Positions 1 through 7,448 of a stretch of DNA of 15,813 bases are shown here, in pieces; positions within the stretch are counted from its first letter, which is position 1, and the number at the start of each line of letters is the position of its first letter. The DNA lies in the NCBI GenBank assembly GCA_030598425.1, contig JAUVPY010000011.1, positions 1 to 15,813 on the forward strand, written 5' to 3'. Origin of the DNA: Anaerolineae bacterium. GTDB lineage: Bacteria; Chloroflexota; Anaerolineae; 4572-78; NAK82. A model generated the notes under the pieces. It saw nothing but the letters and a program-made list of their open reading frames with translations, ran no database searches and was not told where the DNA came from. The translations under genes were made by a program, and so were the position numbers.

Positions 1-891
1 ATACAGACAGTCGCGTTCTTCATCGCTGATGAAGCCGGGAAAGCGAACGTTGTCAACAACGCCCATGTTTATCGCTTGTTGACCCAGATTTGGACCTTCG
101 GGTCCTCGCCCGGCGATAATAAACCGGATATCGGGGAATTCGGACAAGATGCGGGGAACTGCCTCAATCAGCAGGTGGAAGCCCTTCTCATATACCAGTC
201 TTCCGATGGAAAAAACAACCTGGCGATCCGAGACGGCATAAGGAGACCGGAAGTCCGCCAAGTCCAGTTGGGTCCGGCGACGATTCCAATTGGGGCCGAT
301 GCCGTTCGGCACAACATCAATCTTCTCCGGCGGAATGTGAAAACAAGCCTGAACCTCCCCCGCCATGTGATGGCTGCACGTGATCACGCGCCATGCCTCG
401 TAAGCCAGCCACCATTCGGCACCGTGGATGTTGCGCTGGAGTTCGGTGTGAAGAGTCTCCTCTCGGGCACGGCCCCGCTCAGTGGCATGGATAGTAGCGA
501 CAAGAGGAAGCCGAAATTGGTGCTTCAACGCTTGCGCAGCGAACACCACCAACCAGTCGTGGGCGTGGATGATATCGAAGCAGGGATCGTCGGCCCATAG
601 TGCACGGCCCTGAGCCAGAATCGCTTGATTGGACCTGCGCGCCTGATCGAAAACGTCACCCGTGGCCTCGACCAGAGGTACACGATGGATCACCACCCCT
701 TCCTTCGTCACCTCCAGATTCCGGTCATCTGCAGGTATATCCGTGCAGACCTCTATGGCGGCAGGGTGTGATGTGATCAGGTGAATATCGATCCCGGCAC
801 GGACCAGGGCTGGTGCCAGCCCGGCCATATGAGTGCCCAACCCCCCTTTGATATTCGGCGGATATTCCGACGAAAGCATAAGGACTCGCAA
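1..891 (-). CDS. Glycosyltransferase, GT4/glycogen-synthase-like (3' partial)
   Basis: This is a GT-B fold glycosyltransferase that probably transfers a sugar from an activated donor to an envelope polysaccharide, a glycolipid or glycogen. 297 residues are visible and the C-terminus lies beyond the left edge, so the usual donor-binding E-x7-E motif cannot be checked. The N-terminus carries the EYPP...KGGLGTH pattern at residues 9-21, typical of the N-domain loop in glycogen-synthase-like enzymes. HAHDW lies at 109-113, VPNGI at 194-198, and the C-domain start SIGRLVYEKG at 228-237. The TTG start is chosen because GGAGG sits seven bases upstream and the product then begins MRVLMLSSEYPP, the normal start for this family. 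The gene lies 32 bases after the binding-protein gene and is probably co-transcribed with it. The family is clear. The donor and acceptor cannot be told, and an alpha-glucan synthase role is possible because of the KGGL motif. Confidence 0.88.
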   Translation of the reverse strand, partial: MRVLMLSSEYPPNIKGGLGTHMAGLAPALVRAGIDIHLITSHPAAIEVCTDIPADDRNLEVTKEGVVIHRVPLVEATGDVFDQARRSNQAILAQGRALWADDPCFDIIHAHDWLVVFAAQALKHQFRLPLVATIHATERGRAREETLHTELQRNIHGAEWWLAYEAWRVITCSHHMAGEVQACFHIPPEKIDVVPNGIGPNWNRRRTQLDLADFRSPYAVSDRQVVFSIGRLVYEKGFHLLIEAVPRILSEFPDIRFIIAGRGPEGPNLGQQAINMGVVDNVRFPGFISDEERDCLY

Positions 892-898
892 AATGAGA

Positions 899-903
899 CC
901 TCC
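899..903 (-). promoter_or_regulatory. Shine-Dalgarno site that fixes a TTG start (glycosyltransferase)
   Basis: GGAGG on the minus strand, followed by seven bases and then TTG at 891-889. The next in-frame ATG is four codons downstream and lacks a well-placed site, so this site decides the start of the glycosyltransferase gene. Confidence 0.75.
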
Positions 904-923
904 GTACAGCGCCAGAGAGCAGT

Positions 924-2123
924 CTACTCCCCATCCGTGGCAGGGGGAGACAACATCCGGCCGGGATAACTCTTATCTACAATGTTATAGAGCCAGACGG
1001 AGGCGTCCACGCGACGCCCCGTCGCATCAAAGGCAATTTCACCGGTCAATCCGTGTCGCCGGACCTCAGGAAGGGCAACCTTGACCCCTTGTCTGCTTGG
1101 GTATCCATCGTCTTGAATAGCCAGTGCTATCGCGTCTAACAGAACGTTTGTAGCATCATAAGCCAGCACGCCACGAGGTCCCAGCCCCTCCCCAACTGAG
1201 GCCAGATCGCCTTCAATTTGTAATGCGTCTTGTCCCGCTGGCGCAGGGCTGACATATGATAGCCCATCGGCCGCGTTTCCGGCCACGTTCACCACGTGAA
1301 CACTACCGGCCTCGACTCCGCCAAATACCGCTCCATCCCAGCCTTGATCGGCCACAGTCAGCAAGGTTTCGCCAGCCAAGGAACCGTCGATTGCCAGGAT
1401 CAACGTGTCGGAGGATTGCGCCCGGTCAGAAACAAGATGATCTGCCCATTCCTGGGAAACCTCACCGTCCAATCTGCTGGGCGGAGGCAGAAGCTGCGCC
1501 TTCATTTCGAAAGAGTCCATCGACTCCACGTAAGCGGCGGCAGATGGCTCGTTCCCTACCACGACAAGCTGACTCGGGTAGGCACCGGCTACAGTTTCAG
1601 CCAGCACCCCAACAGTCTGTAGCACATCTGCGGCGACCAGGACTACCCCTGCCTCTCGGTCAGCCAGGCCGGGATGCACACTCCACGGAACCGCCACAGC
1701 CAGACCGACCTGCCGATAAACAGGAAGCGACGCACGCGCCGTCTCATCAGTCCAGCCAGCGACCACCCCCAACACGGCCGGGTCGGCAGCGAACTCGCTG
1801 GCCTGCAAGCGTGCCTCATTCGGTTCATTAAAATCATTCAAAGCAACAAGCTCGACCTTGTAGCCGCCGACGCCACCTGTCGCATTGCGCTCGGCCAACG
1901 CCAGTTTGACACCAGCCAGCGCCTCATAGCCTAAAGGGCGGTTAAGCCCTTCAAAAGGTGCCGCCAACCCGATTTTCACCAAGGGCTGGGTCCCACCCAA
2001 CGAAGGTTTATCGGAAGGGCGTGACACACACCCGGTCAGCACCAGCAAACAGACGATTGTTATGCTATGTGCCAAGAGCTGCACTGTCGAAAGACGGGTA
2101 TCACGAACCTGCTGTCCGCTCAC
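924..2123 (-). CDS. Lipoprotein, type 1 periplasmic/branched-chain amino acid-binding-like protein
   Basis: This is a predicted extracytoplasmic lipoprotein with a receptor-type ligand-binding fold, similar to LivK-type ABC substrate-binding proteins. With the GTG start at 2123 (399 residues), a short basic N-region is followed by a hydrophobic segment and the lipobox LTGC (Cys32). The mature part starts VKIGLAAPFEG, then GYEALAGVKLALAERNA and VALNDFNEP, which is the usual first lobe of Peripla_BP_6 proteins. Later GPRGVLAYDATNVLLDAI and LTGEIAFDATGRR match the C-terminal region of the family. The start is uncertain. An ATG at 2213 would overlap the metallopeptidase gene by 62 bases and put an unusually long region before the signal, and a TTG at 2147 is also possible. 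No permease or ATPase gene is nearby, so it may serve a transporter encoded elsewhere or act as an orphan sensor. The ligand is unknown. Confidence 0.85.
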   Translation of the reverse strand: MSGQQVRDTRLSTVQLLAHSITIVCLLVLTGCVSRPSDKPSLGGTQPLVKIGLAAPFEGLNRPLGYEALAGVKLALAERNATGGVGGYKVELVALNDFNEPNEARLQASEFAADPAVLGVVAGWTDETARASLPVYRQVGLAVAVPWSVHPGLADREAGVVLVAADVLQTVGVLAETVAGAYPSQLVVVGNEPSAAAYVESMDSFEMKAQLLPPPSRLDGEVSQEWADHLVSDRAQSSDTLILAIDGSLAGETLLTVADQGWDGAVFGGVEAGSVHVVNVAGNAADGLSYVSPAPAGQDALQIEGDLASVGEGLGPRGVLAYDATNVLLDAIALAIQDDGYPSRQGVKVALPEVRRHGLTGEIAFDATGRRVDASVWLYNIVDKSYPGRMLSPPATDGE

Positions 2124-2151
2124 CCGCCGATGGGGTAGTTTGCTCAATCGT

Positions 2152-2544
2152 TCAATAGGCCCCCAACTGGCGCAGCCGCTCGTCAGATATGCCGAAGTGG
2201 TGCGCCAATTCATGTAGAACGGTGCGACGGACTATCTGCCTCACCTGCTCGTCTGAGTGAGAATGAGCTTCAATGGGTTGGCGAAAGATGGTGATCTTAT
2301 CAGGCAAGACCATATTGTAGCCAGAAGTTCGCCTAGTGTGAGGGATACCCTCGTAAAGGCCATACAAAGTGCGCCCTGGCCCCAGCCCCAGACGGCGCAA
2401 CTGGGCTGGCGAAGGGCGCCACTCAACGACTACTTCCACGTTTTCCAACTTTTCTTGGATGTCAGGTGGCAAGCTGTCTAAGGCCTCGACCACCAGGGTC
2501 TCAAAGGTCTTGGCTTTACGTGGGCGGCGAAGTCCTGGTATCAC
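2152..2544 (-). CDS. Zincin-like metallopeptidase (PF06262/Zincin_1 type)
   Basis: This is a small soluble protein of 130 residues, about the normal length for the Zincin_1 (former DUF1025) family of minimal zinc metallopeptidases. The C-terminus holds HELAHHFGISDERLRQLG at 111-128. H111-E112-x-x-H115 would be the zinc and catalytic motif, with D121 as the likely third ligand, all as in the family. There is no signal peptide, so it should be cytoplasmic. The substrate is not known for this family. The GTG start follows AGGAGG by only three bases, and this site overlaps the stop codon of the DUF3048 gene, so translation is probably coupled. The next gene downstream is the binding lipoprotein. 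The family call is strong. Proteolytic activity itself is an inference from the motif. Confidence 0.88.
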   Translation of the reverse strand: MIPGLRRPRKAKTFETLVVEALDSLPPDIQEKLENVEVVVEWRPSPAQLRRLGLGPGRTLYGLYEGIPHTRRTSGYNMVLPDKITIFRQPIEAHSHSDEQVRQIVRRTVLHELAHHFGISDERLRQLGAY

Positions 2545-2551
2545 CCACCTC

Positions 2552-3757
2552 CTACTCTACCAACACCTCATAGTCAGTGGGGACGACCTCGATCCACGAA
2601 TTGCCTCGCTTGAGTGGGATCCGCTCACCGTTGGGGAAGACAAACTCCGGCGTTTGGGCGCCGTCGGAGCGCCAGAGTCCCTCGATGACCAGGCCGTCAC
2701 GGAAGACTTGCGCCCGCCCCTCGCCGTTGACAACGATGCGGATCGAGGTCGCACCGTTGCTGTCTTCTACGATCTCTGTCGGCAAGTGCTCGGCGTAGTA
2801 GATGATGACGTTGGCCGCAGAGATTTGCTGATTGCTAACAAAATCAACCAACGGCTCGCCACTTACCCATCGCAGATAGCGACCGCTATCTGGATCGTAA
2901 CGCCACTCAGTCTGGCTGGTGCGTTTAGGATAAGGGATGGAGATAGTCACAGCAGGATCCCCCCCCATCGGCTCATCGGAGAAAACGAAACCACGTAGCG
3001 GCACCTCAGCCACCATCTCCTCACGCTCCATCAATTGGTGAGCGCCGATTACGTTGACCGCCAGTCGCGTCTGCCAGCCCTCGTTCTCTCGGTAGAAAAA
3101 GGGCTGAGGCCAGAAATACTCATCCAGGTTGACAATTGGTAGCTGAGATAGTTCCCAACGCACGCCATCAGAGCCACCCGAATTGACAAGGGCGGCGTCG
3201 AATTGCTGGGTAAGCTGCGTGTTGAGAAGTCGCGCACTGCGAATGGGAGCTACCATTTCCGGGGCTCGGCTCAGGTAGATGGCCGTAAAGCGGGTGACCC
3301 ACCATTCGACAACCTCCTCATATACCAGATCGGCATCACTGAGCCCAACCTGCGGGCGCGCGCCCGGATCGTTGCCGACACGGACATGCACCGGACGACG
3401 CTGCAACACAGTAGGGTCGTCCACCTGCAAGCCAGTCAGCGGATTCTCATTTTCAGACCGAGGCGGAAGCGTTGGGGCCGGTGTTGGGGTAGGGGTAGGC
3501 GGAAGAGGAACCAGTGTGCTGGTGGGAGGCAAAGACACAGGAGTGGGGGAAGGAGCAGCCGGTTCCGGAAGCAGCGTGGGAGTCTCTGGTGCGGAGGTAG
3601 CAAATGACACTACCTCTCGCTCTGGCGTATGCGTGGGATCCACCTTAGCGGCTGCACTTCGATCTCGTCGAGAGGCACAGCCAGAGATCATCAGAGTCAC
3701 CGTTGACAAAACTAGCAACCCGATTATCCAGCGTCTGCTATGCGGGCTTGGCGTCAT
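2552..3757 (-). CDS. DUF3048 (YerB-like) lipoprotein with Pro/Thr-rich linker
   Basis: This is a predicted cell-surface lipoprotein of 401 residues. The N-terminus has basic residues and a hydrophobic stretch ending in the lipobox MISGC (Cys27). Residues 40-100 form a low-complexity linker rich in Pro, Thr, Ser and Ala, including repeated TP units, suited to holding a domain away from the membrane. From about residue 105, NPLTGLQVDDPTVLQRRPV opens a DUF3048 domain, and DADLVYEEVVEWWVTRFTAIY is its most typical segment. The C-terminal half (about 285-401), with sequences such as VIIYYAEH and RDGLVIEGLWRSDG, fits the DUF3048 C-terminal domain. The function of this family is not established. The ATG follows GGAGGGACTGAGGAG. 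It is the first clear gene of the leftmost minus-strand string and ends eight bases before the metallopeptidase gene. The family call is confident and the function is open. Confidence 0.9.
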   Translation of the reverse strand: MTPSPHSRRWIIGLLVLSTVTLMISGCASRRDRSAAAKVDPTHTPEREVVSFATSAPETPTLLPEPAAPSPTPVSLPPTSTLVPLPPTPTPTPAPTLPPRSENENPLTGLQVDDPTVLQRRPVHVRVGNDPGARPQVGLSDADLVYEEVVEWWVTRFTAIYLSRAPEMVAPIRSARLLNTQLTQQFDAALVNSGGSDGVRWELSQLPIVNLDEYFWPQPFFYRENEGWQTRLAVNVIGAHQLMEREEMVAEVPLRGFVFSDEPMGGDPAVTISIPYPKRTSQTEWRYDPDSGRYLRWVSGEPLVDFVSNQQISAANVIIYYAEHLPTEIVEDSNGATSIRIVVNGEGRAQVFRDGLVIEGLWRSDGAQTPEFVFPNGERIPLKRGNSWIEVVPTDYEVLVE

Positions 3758-3761
3758 CTCC

Positions 3762-3863
3762 TCAGTCCCTCCATATCGCGCTCGTCAGGGCAATGAAAGC
3801 CATTGTACCCAGCAGCAGAACGAACAGTGTGGGCAAAATGGCCTTGGCACCACGAATTGTACG
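3762..3863 (-). other. Possible small single-helix membrane protein frame, or gene remnant
   Basis: A 33-codon open frame on the minus strand ends in TGA, overlapping the ribosome-binding region of the DUF3048 gene. It reads RTIRGAK, then a strongly hydrophobic run of about 22 residues (ILPTLFVLLLGTMAFIALTS), then AIWRD. Basic residues before the helix and an acidic end would suit an N-in membrane peptide. No ATG or GTG is suitably placed: only ATT at 3857 or TTG at 3836 could start it, without a visible Shine-Dalgarno site. A promoter-like box overlaps its 5' end. It may be a real small gene, the tail of a decayed gene, or chance. Confidence 0.22.
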
Positions 3864-3884
3864 TCAGGACATACACAAGCGCAA
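3856..3884 (-). promoter_or_regulatory. Weak promoter-like site for the DUF3048 operon
   Basis: On the minus strand TTGCGC (3884-3879), 17 bases, then TACAAT (3861-3856). The -10 matches five of six consensus bases and the -35 matches three. It lies between the upstream terminator and the DUF3048 start and would give a leader of roughly 90 bases. It is a sequence match only. Confidence 0.3.
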
Positions 3885-3922
3885 ACCAGGCACTAAATCG
3901 TCGCCAAACTGCTTAGCTTCTG

Positions 3923-3957
3923 AAAACGAAAATAGGGGGCGACCGGATCGCCCCCTA
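3923..3957 (-). terminator. Rho-independent terminator after the sugar transferase gene
   Basis: A perfect 10-bp stem (3933-3942 with 3948-3957, TAGGGGGCGA and its complement) encloses a five-base loop. On the minus strand it is followed by TTTTCGTTTT. It lies about 50 bases after the stop of the sugar transferase gene and separates that unit from the DUF3048 operon. Confidence 0.88.
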
Positions 3958-4010
3958 AACTCTCATACAAACAAACTCGTTAGCACGTGTCGCCGTTTAT
4001 GGCGCGTAAC

Positions 4011-4697
4011 CTAATGTGCTCCTTTTCCCGCCACAACCAACGTCGCGGTCTTCCACAGGATCTGTACGTCCAGCCTCATACTACGGTTCTCGATATACTC
4101 AATATCGTATCGGACGATTCTGTCGAAGGTAACACTGCTGCGTCCGTTGATCTGGGCCAAGCCGGTGATGCCTGGCAGCACCTCCAGGCGTTCCTTATGC
4201 CAGCCTCGGTACTCTTCGACTTCCCAGGGAACGTTGGGCCGAGGACCAACCAGGCTCATCTCTCCCTTTACCACATTGATCAACTGTGGCAACTCATCGA
4301 GGCTGGTCTTCCGCAATATGCGACCTACCCGCGTGAGTTGTCGATCACTAAACGGTTTGTAGACCCCATTTCCGTTTGCTTTCTCATCCACTTGGCCGTT
4401 TACAAATGCCTTCATAAAAGCACGATGGCCATTAGATTCCATATTGTGATACATCGTGCGGAACTTGTACAATTTGAACCGCCGTTTTCCCTTACCCACC
4501 CGATTCTGCACAAAAAGAATGGGCCCTGGAGAATCCAGGGCAATGGCTGCTGCGCAAATAAGCACGGCGGGCAACGCGAACGGCAGGACCAACAGGCTGA
4601 GAGCTAAATCTAACAGCCGCTTTGCGATCCGATATCCCCTTCTTCGTAAGATCACTCGAGGACGATGGACAACAACTAGCTCCATAAATCCCCTCAT
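4011..4697 (-). CDS. Bacterial sugar transferase (monotopic phosphoglycosyl transferase)
   Basis: This enzyme of the PF02397 family transfers a phospho-sugar from a nucleotide sugar to a polyprenyl phosphate at the inner face of the membrane, the first step of exopolysaccharide, capsule or glycan assembly. It has 228 residues, the short single-domain form without the multi-helix N-terminal extension of WcaJ-type enzymes. A basic stretch (11-27) precedes one hydrophobic re-entrant-type helix at about 29-53. [16 protein letters not shown] (55-70), KLYKFRTM (75-82), [24 protein letters not shown] (131-154) and [13 protein letters not shown] (174-186) are all present. D134-E135 form the expected catalytic Asp-Glu pair. 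ATG at 4697 has AAGG eight bases upstream. ATG at 4685 with GAGG six bases upstream is an equal alternative. The gene follows the GGDEF-like gene by 15 bases and is closed by a terminator. The sugar donor is unknown. Confidence 0.93.
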   Translation of the reverse strand: MRGFMELVVVHRPRVILRRRGYRIAKRLLDLALSLLVLPFALPAVLICAAAIALDSPGPILFVQNRVGKGKRRFKLYKFRTMYHNMESNGHRAFMKAFVNGQVDEKANGNGVYKPFSDRQLTRVGRILRKTSLDELPQLINVVKGEMSLVGPRPNVPWEVEEYRGWHKERLEVLPGITGLAQINGRSSVTFDRIVRYDIEYIENRSMRLDVQILWKTATLVVAGKGAH

Positions 4698-4712
4698 CCC
4701 TAATACCTTTCT

Positions 4713-5594
4713 TTACTCCGATGTAACGTGGCCCTGGACTGAAGCTGCTCCGGGCGCTGCTGATTCTTCGGACTTGTGCTTGCCTTCCACCATACCAGTG
4801 TAAGCTGTTTCTACCAGCTCGTCGAATGTCTCGACCTCGGGCAAGGTAGCACTTCCGATCCGCAACTCCAGTCCCATGGACTCCTGCACTTGTCCGCGAA
4901 CTTGACTGGTAAGTCTCGGGATCTCCCCTTTGGACGCCTCGGGCAACAGCACTATGAATCTGTCACCATCCTGAGCAATTATGCTATAGGGTCCAAGCTG
5001 ATCTTCAAGCAACTTTGCCAACGCGGCGAGAACGTACTGCTTCATGGTCGCCTGCTGCACTTCTTCCACTATCTTCTCTGTGGCATACTCAAATGAATTC
5101 GTGGCTGGTTCTACGGCCATCAGAGCCAAAGGGCGTTCGAAGGTCCTTGCCCGGCGCACTTCCTGATACATCTCGCCCTGCTCAATGTCGAAGGCCTTGG
5201 TGTGACGCCCTACACGCCTGATTGTGAAATTAACGATGGAATTCTCAAACTCCCAGATAGCTCCAGCCACCTGGCGCGTCAACAGACCTGTAACGAGAAT
5301 CGCGCATATTTCGGTGATAGTAACAGCCAGAGCCGCTCCCCACAGTGGATAGCCAAACCAGGACTTCAAAGCTAAGAATAAGATGACGCCCACCGTACCT
5401 AACAGCCAGAGCGGCAGCCGATGCAATACTGGCAAGGCCAAAGTAACTAACGCGGCCAGCGCCACAAATATGTAAGCGTAGCGAGTCACAAATTGGATCT
5501 GCCCTGCACCCACAAACCAGCGGACACGCTCGATGTTGTAGAAGAACACCAACCAAGCTACCAACAACAGGGCGCGATAGTGCATGGTTCTCAT
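4713..5594 (-). CDS. Membrane protein with degenerate GGDEF-like domain
   Basis: This is a predicted inner-membrane protein of 293 residues. Four hydrophobic segments lie at about 7-19, 38-57, 61-79 and 84-106. A linker then leads to a cytoplasmic domain (about 140-272) laid out like a GGDEF nucleotide-cyclase domain: RRARTFERPLALMAVEP (147-163), IIAQDGDRFIVLLPEA (205-220) at the signature, and LRIGSATLPEVETFDELVETAY (244-265) at the end. The signature reads DGDRF instead of GG(D/E)EF, and the usual metal-binding Asp after the first strand is replaced (AVEP). Cyclase activity is therefore unlikely. It may bind a nucleotide or act as a signalling or structural partner. It lies 15 bases before the sugar transferase, with which it is probably co-transcribed, suggesting a link to polysaccharide synthesis. 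The C-terminal tail is short and disordered-looking. The fold call is moderately sure and the role is an inference. Confidence 0.72.
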   Translation of the reverse strand: MRTMHYRALLLVAWLVFFYNIERVRWFVGAGQIQFVTRYAYIFVALAALVTLALPVLHRLPLWLLGTVGVILFLALKSWFGYPLWGAALAVTITEICAILVTGLLTRQVAGAIWEFENSIVNFTIRRVGRHTKAFDIEQGEMYQEVRRARTFERPLALMAVEPATNSFEYATEKIVEEVQQATMKQYVLAALAKLLEDQLGPYSIIAQDGDRFIVLLPEASKGEIPRLTSQVRGQVQESMGLELRIGSATLPEVETFDELVETAYTGMVEGKHKSEESAAPGAASVQGHVTSE

Positions 5595-5644
5595 ATAAGC
5601 CGTCTCTCACCATTCCAGAAAGCATATCCTGAGAATGCACACTA

Positions 5645-5677
5645 AGTGCAACTAGCAGTCAACCTCCCAGTTGCACT
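5645..5677. repeat. 9-bp inverted repeat upstream of the GGDEF-like gene
   Basis: AGTGCAACT (5645-5653) and its exact complement AGTTGCACT (5669-5677) are separated by 15 bases. The minus-strand spacer contains TTGACT, a -35-like hexamer. There is no T-run, so it is not a terminator. It could be an operator for a dimeric regulator or a leader hairpin, starting about 50 bases before the gene. Confidence 0.4.
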
Positions 5678-5846
5678 CGCCCAATAATGCTAATCCGGTT
5701 TTATAAGCCCATTCGTGCCTTGTAAGCGGCACACCAACGATTTGGAGCCCCCTCCTTGAAACAGCTACATCTTACTACGAATGTCTTGGGATTTAACAGG
5801 AACTTCATAAGAAATTGGTTAGAATCTGAGGAAACTCATCGGGGAC

Positions 5847-5881
5847 AAAAAAAGCGACATCAGGCTTCGGCCTGAGGTCGC
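5847..5881 (-). terminator. Rho-independent terminator of the nuo operon
   Basis: A 12-base-pair-position stem (5854-5865 with 5870-5881) has one A/G mismatch and a tetraloop that reads CGAA on the minus strand. It is followed on that strand by seven T residues (5853-5847). It lies about 35 bases after the nuoN stop, in the right orientation to end the nuo transcript. Confidence 0.92.
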
Positions 5882-5914
5882 CAATGCTTCTCCTACCCAT
5901 TGGGGGGAACTTTA

Positions 5915-7435
5915 TCAGAACCTCGCTGCCAACAACAACTGCGCCGACTCGGTCGCCAGGCGGATGAATGGTTCAGCGTAGATGGCAATAGCCAGCACCA
6001 TCGCCAAGCTGAAGCCTACGACCAGTCTCATCGAAGGCGTCACCCGGATAGGTTCGGCATCGTCAGCCCGTTCGAATAGCATGGGTCGCATAATCTTATA
6101 ATAGTAATAGACCGAGATGACGCTGTTGAGAACGCCTATCACCGCCAACAAGATCATCTGGCGCTGGACGGCCGCGCCAAAGACGAACAGCTTACCCATA
6201 AAACCACCAGTTGGGGGAATGCCGATGAGAGACAACAGGAAAACAAGCATCGACACCGCTAAGAATGGCGACCGCCGGATGAGGCCAGAAAAATCAGGCA
6301 GGTTAGCCGATCCAGTCCGGTCCTCGACGGCGATCACGACGGCAAAGGCCCCTAGATTGGTGAAAAGATAGGCAAACAAATAGAGGAGCAAAGCGTTGAG
6401 CCCATTTGTCCAGCTCTCAGCCAGCGGCGCCAGCGCCGCCAGACCGATAAGCATGTAGCCTGCCTGCGCAATGCTGGAATAAGCCAACATCCGCTTGACG
6501 TTCGTCTGCCACAGCGCTATCAAGTTGCCCAGAGACATAGTGAGAATGGCCACTCCAGCCAGCATTGCTGACCAGTTCACCTGGAACGCCGGCAGCGCGA
6601 CGATCAGAAAGCGAATCAACACCGCAAAACCAGCCGCCTTGGGCCCAACCGAGAGAAAAGCCGTCACCGGCGTCGGCGCGCCTTCGTAAGCATCGGGCGA
6701 CCACTGGTGGAAGGGAACCAGCGCAATCTTGAAGCCCAACCCAGCCAAGACCATGACCAGCGCCGGGAAGACCAGCCAACGCAGCGTCACCGAGCCAGTC
6801 GCCAAGGCAGTCGCAATTTCAACGAGGCCGGTGGCGCCCGTGGCACCATAAAGCAGCGAAAAGCCGTACAGCATCACCGCCGAAGCGGCTGCTCCGTAGA
6901 TGAAGTATTTGATAGCCGCCTCGGTCGAACGTACGTCATCGCGCAGGTAACCAGTTAATACATAACTGGTGATGCTCAGAAACTCGATGGACAAGTAGAT
7001 CATCACCAAGTTGGTTGCGGCCGAGGCCAGCATGATCGAAAGCCCGGCCAACAACACAAACGCGTAAAACTCGCCGCGGAAGGGGGTATGTACCTTCACG
7101 TACTCGCCCGCCGAGAGAATGATGATAGCCAGCATCAGCACGGTGATTAGCTTGAAGAAAAGCGCCAACCCATCCAGGGTCATCATGGGGACGACGTCCC
7201 CACCAAAACCCGGCCCAACATCAAACGCCACCGGCAGACCACCGGCTTCCGCCAGTGGCCAGATCAGAATCGTCGCCACCAGCGCGAGCAGCACTCCCAG
7301 GAACGCGAACCACTGTAACCGACGCTCCCGCACTTCGTCGCCACCTATGATCAGGTCGAGAATAAAGACTAGAAACGCGACGACGGTCAAGGTAATCTCT
7401 GGTAGCAGCAGAATAAGAAAGCGATTTAGCGTCAA
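5915..7435 (-). CDS. nuoN: NADH-quinone oxidoreductase subunit N
   Basis: NuoN is one of three antiporter-like proton-pumping subunits of the complex I membrane arm, related to Mrp antiporters. The 506 residues, about 14 hydrophobic helices, are close to the E. coli protein in length. Key residues of the pumping channel are visible: the TM5 glutamate E151 in YLSIEFLSITSYVL, and the TM7 lysine K236 in GFKIALVPFHQWSPDAYEG. LAYSSIAQAGYM (318-329) is the conserved TM10 region. The start is TTG at 7435, with GGAGG seven bases upstream right beside the nuoM stop, so the 13-base junction is probably translationally coupled. It is the last gene of the operon and is followed by a strong terminator. 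No break or odd residue is seen. Confidence 0.97.
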   Translation of the reverse strand: MTLNRFLILLLPEITLTVVAFLVFILDLIIGGDEVRERRLQWFAFLGVLLALVATILIWPLAEAGGLPVAFDVGPGFGGDVVPMMTLDGLALFFKLITVLMLAIIILSAGEYVKVHTPFRGEFYAFVLLAGLSIMLASAATNLVMIYLSIEFLSITSYVLTGYLRDDVRSTEAAIKYFIYGAAASAVMLYGFSLLYGATGATGLVEIATALATGSVTLRWLVFPALVMVLAGLGFKIALVPFHQWSPDAYEGAPTPVTAFLSVGPKAAGFAVLIRFLIVALPAFQVNWSAMLAGVAILTMSLGNLIALWQTNVKRMLAYSSIAQAGYMLIGLAALAPLAESWTNGLNALLLYLFAYLFTNLGAFAVVIAVEDRTGSANLPDFSGLIRRSPFLAVSMLVFLLSLIGIPPTGGFMGKLFVFGAAVQRQMILLAVIGVLNSVISVYYYYKIMRPMLFERADDAEPIRVTPSMRLVVGFSLAMVLAIAIYAEPFIRLATESAQLLLAARF

Positions 7436-7442
7436 GGCAAAT

Positions 7443-7447
7443 CCTCC
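7443..7447 (-). promoter_or_regulatory. Shine-Dalgarno site for the TTG start of nuoN
   Basis: GGAGG on the minus strand, four bases before the end of nuoM coding sequence is complete (the nuoM stop is at 7451-7449), followed by seven bases and TTG at 7435-7433. No ATG is near, so this site decides the nuoN start. Confidence 0.75.
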
Positions 7448-7448
7448 A

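Larger units (their letters stand above)
5595..5914. other. Intergenic region between the GGDEF-like gene and nuoN
   Basis: About 320 bases without a supported gene on either strand. It holds the nuoN terminator (5847-5881) and a 9-bp inverted repeat (5645-5677). The promoter of the minus-strand GGDEF-like gene should lie here. TTGACT occurs on the minus strand inside the inverted repeat spacer, but I found no convincing -10 at the right distance. Confidence 0.6.

Noticed and set aside
1256..1831. Plus-strand 191-codon open frame opposite the binding lipoprotein
   Set aside because: Arg/Pro-rich composition with no domain. The minus strand carries a clear lipoprotein with family motifs.
2124..2213. 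Longer start (ATG 2213) for the binding lipoprotein
   Set aside because: It would overlap the metallopeptidase gene by 62 bases and place the lipobox Cys at residue 62, too far for a normal signal peptide.
3987..4607. Plus-strand 206-codon open frame opposite the sugar transferase
   Set aside because: The minus-strand protein has all catalytic motifs of its family. The plus-strand product shows no recognisable domain and spans the intergenic border.
5682..5714. TATAAA and other AT-rich boxes as the promoter of the GGDEF-like gene
   Set aside because: No acceptable -35 hexamer lies 16-18 bases upstream on the minus strand.
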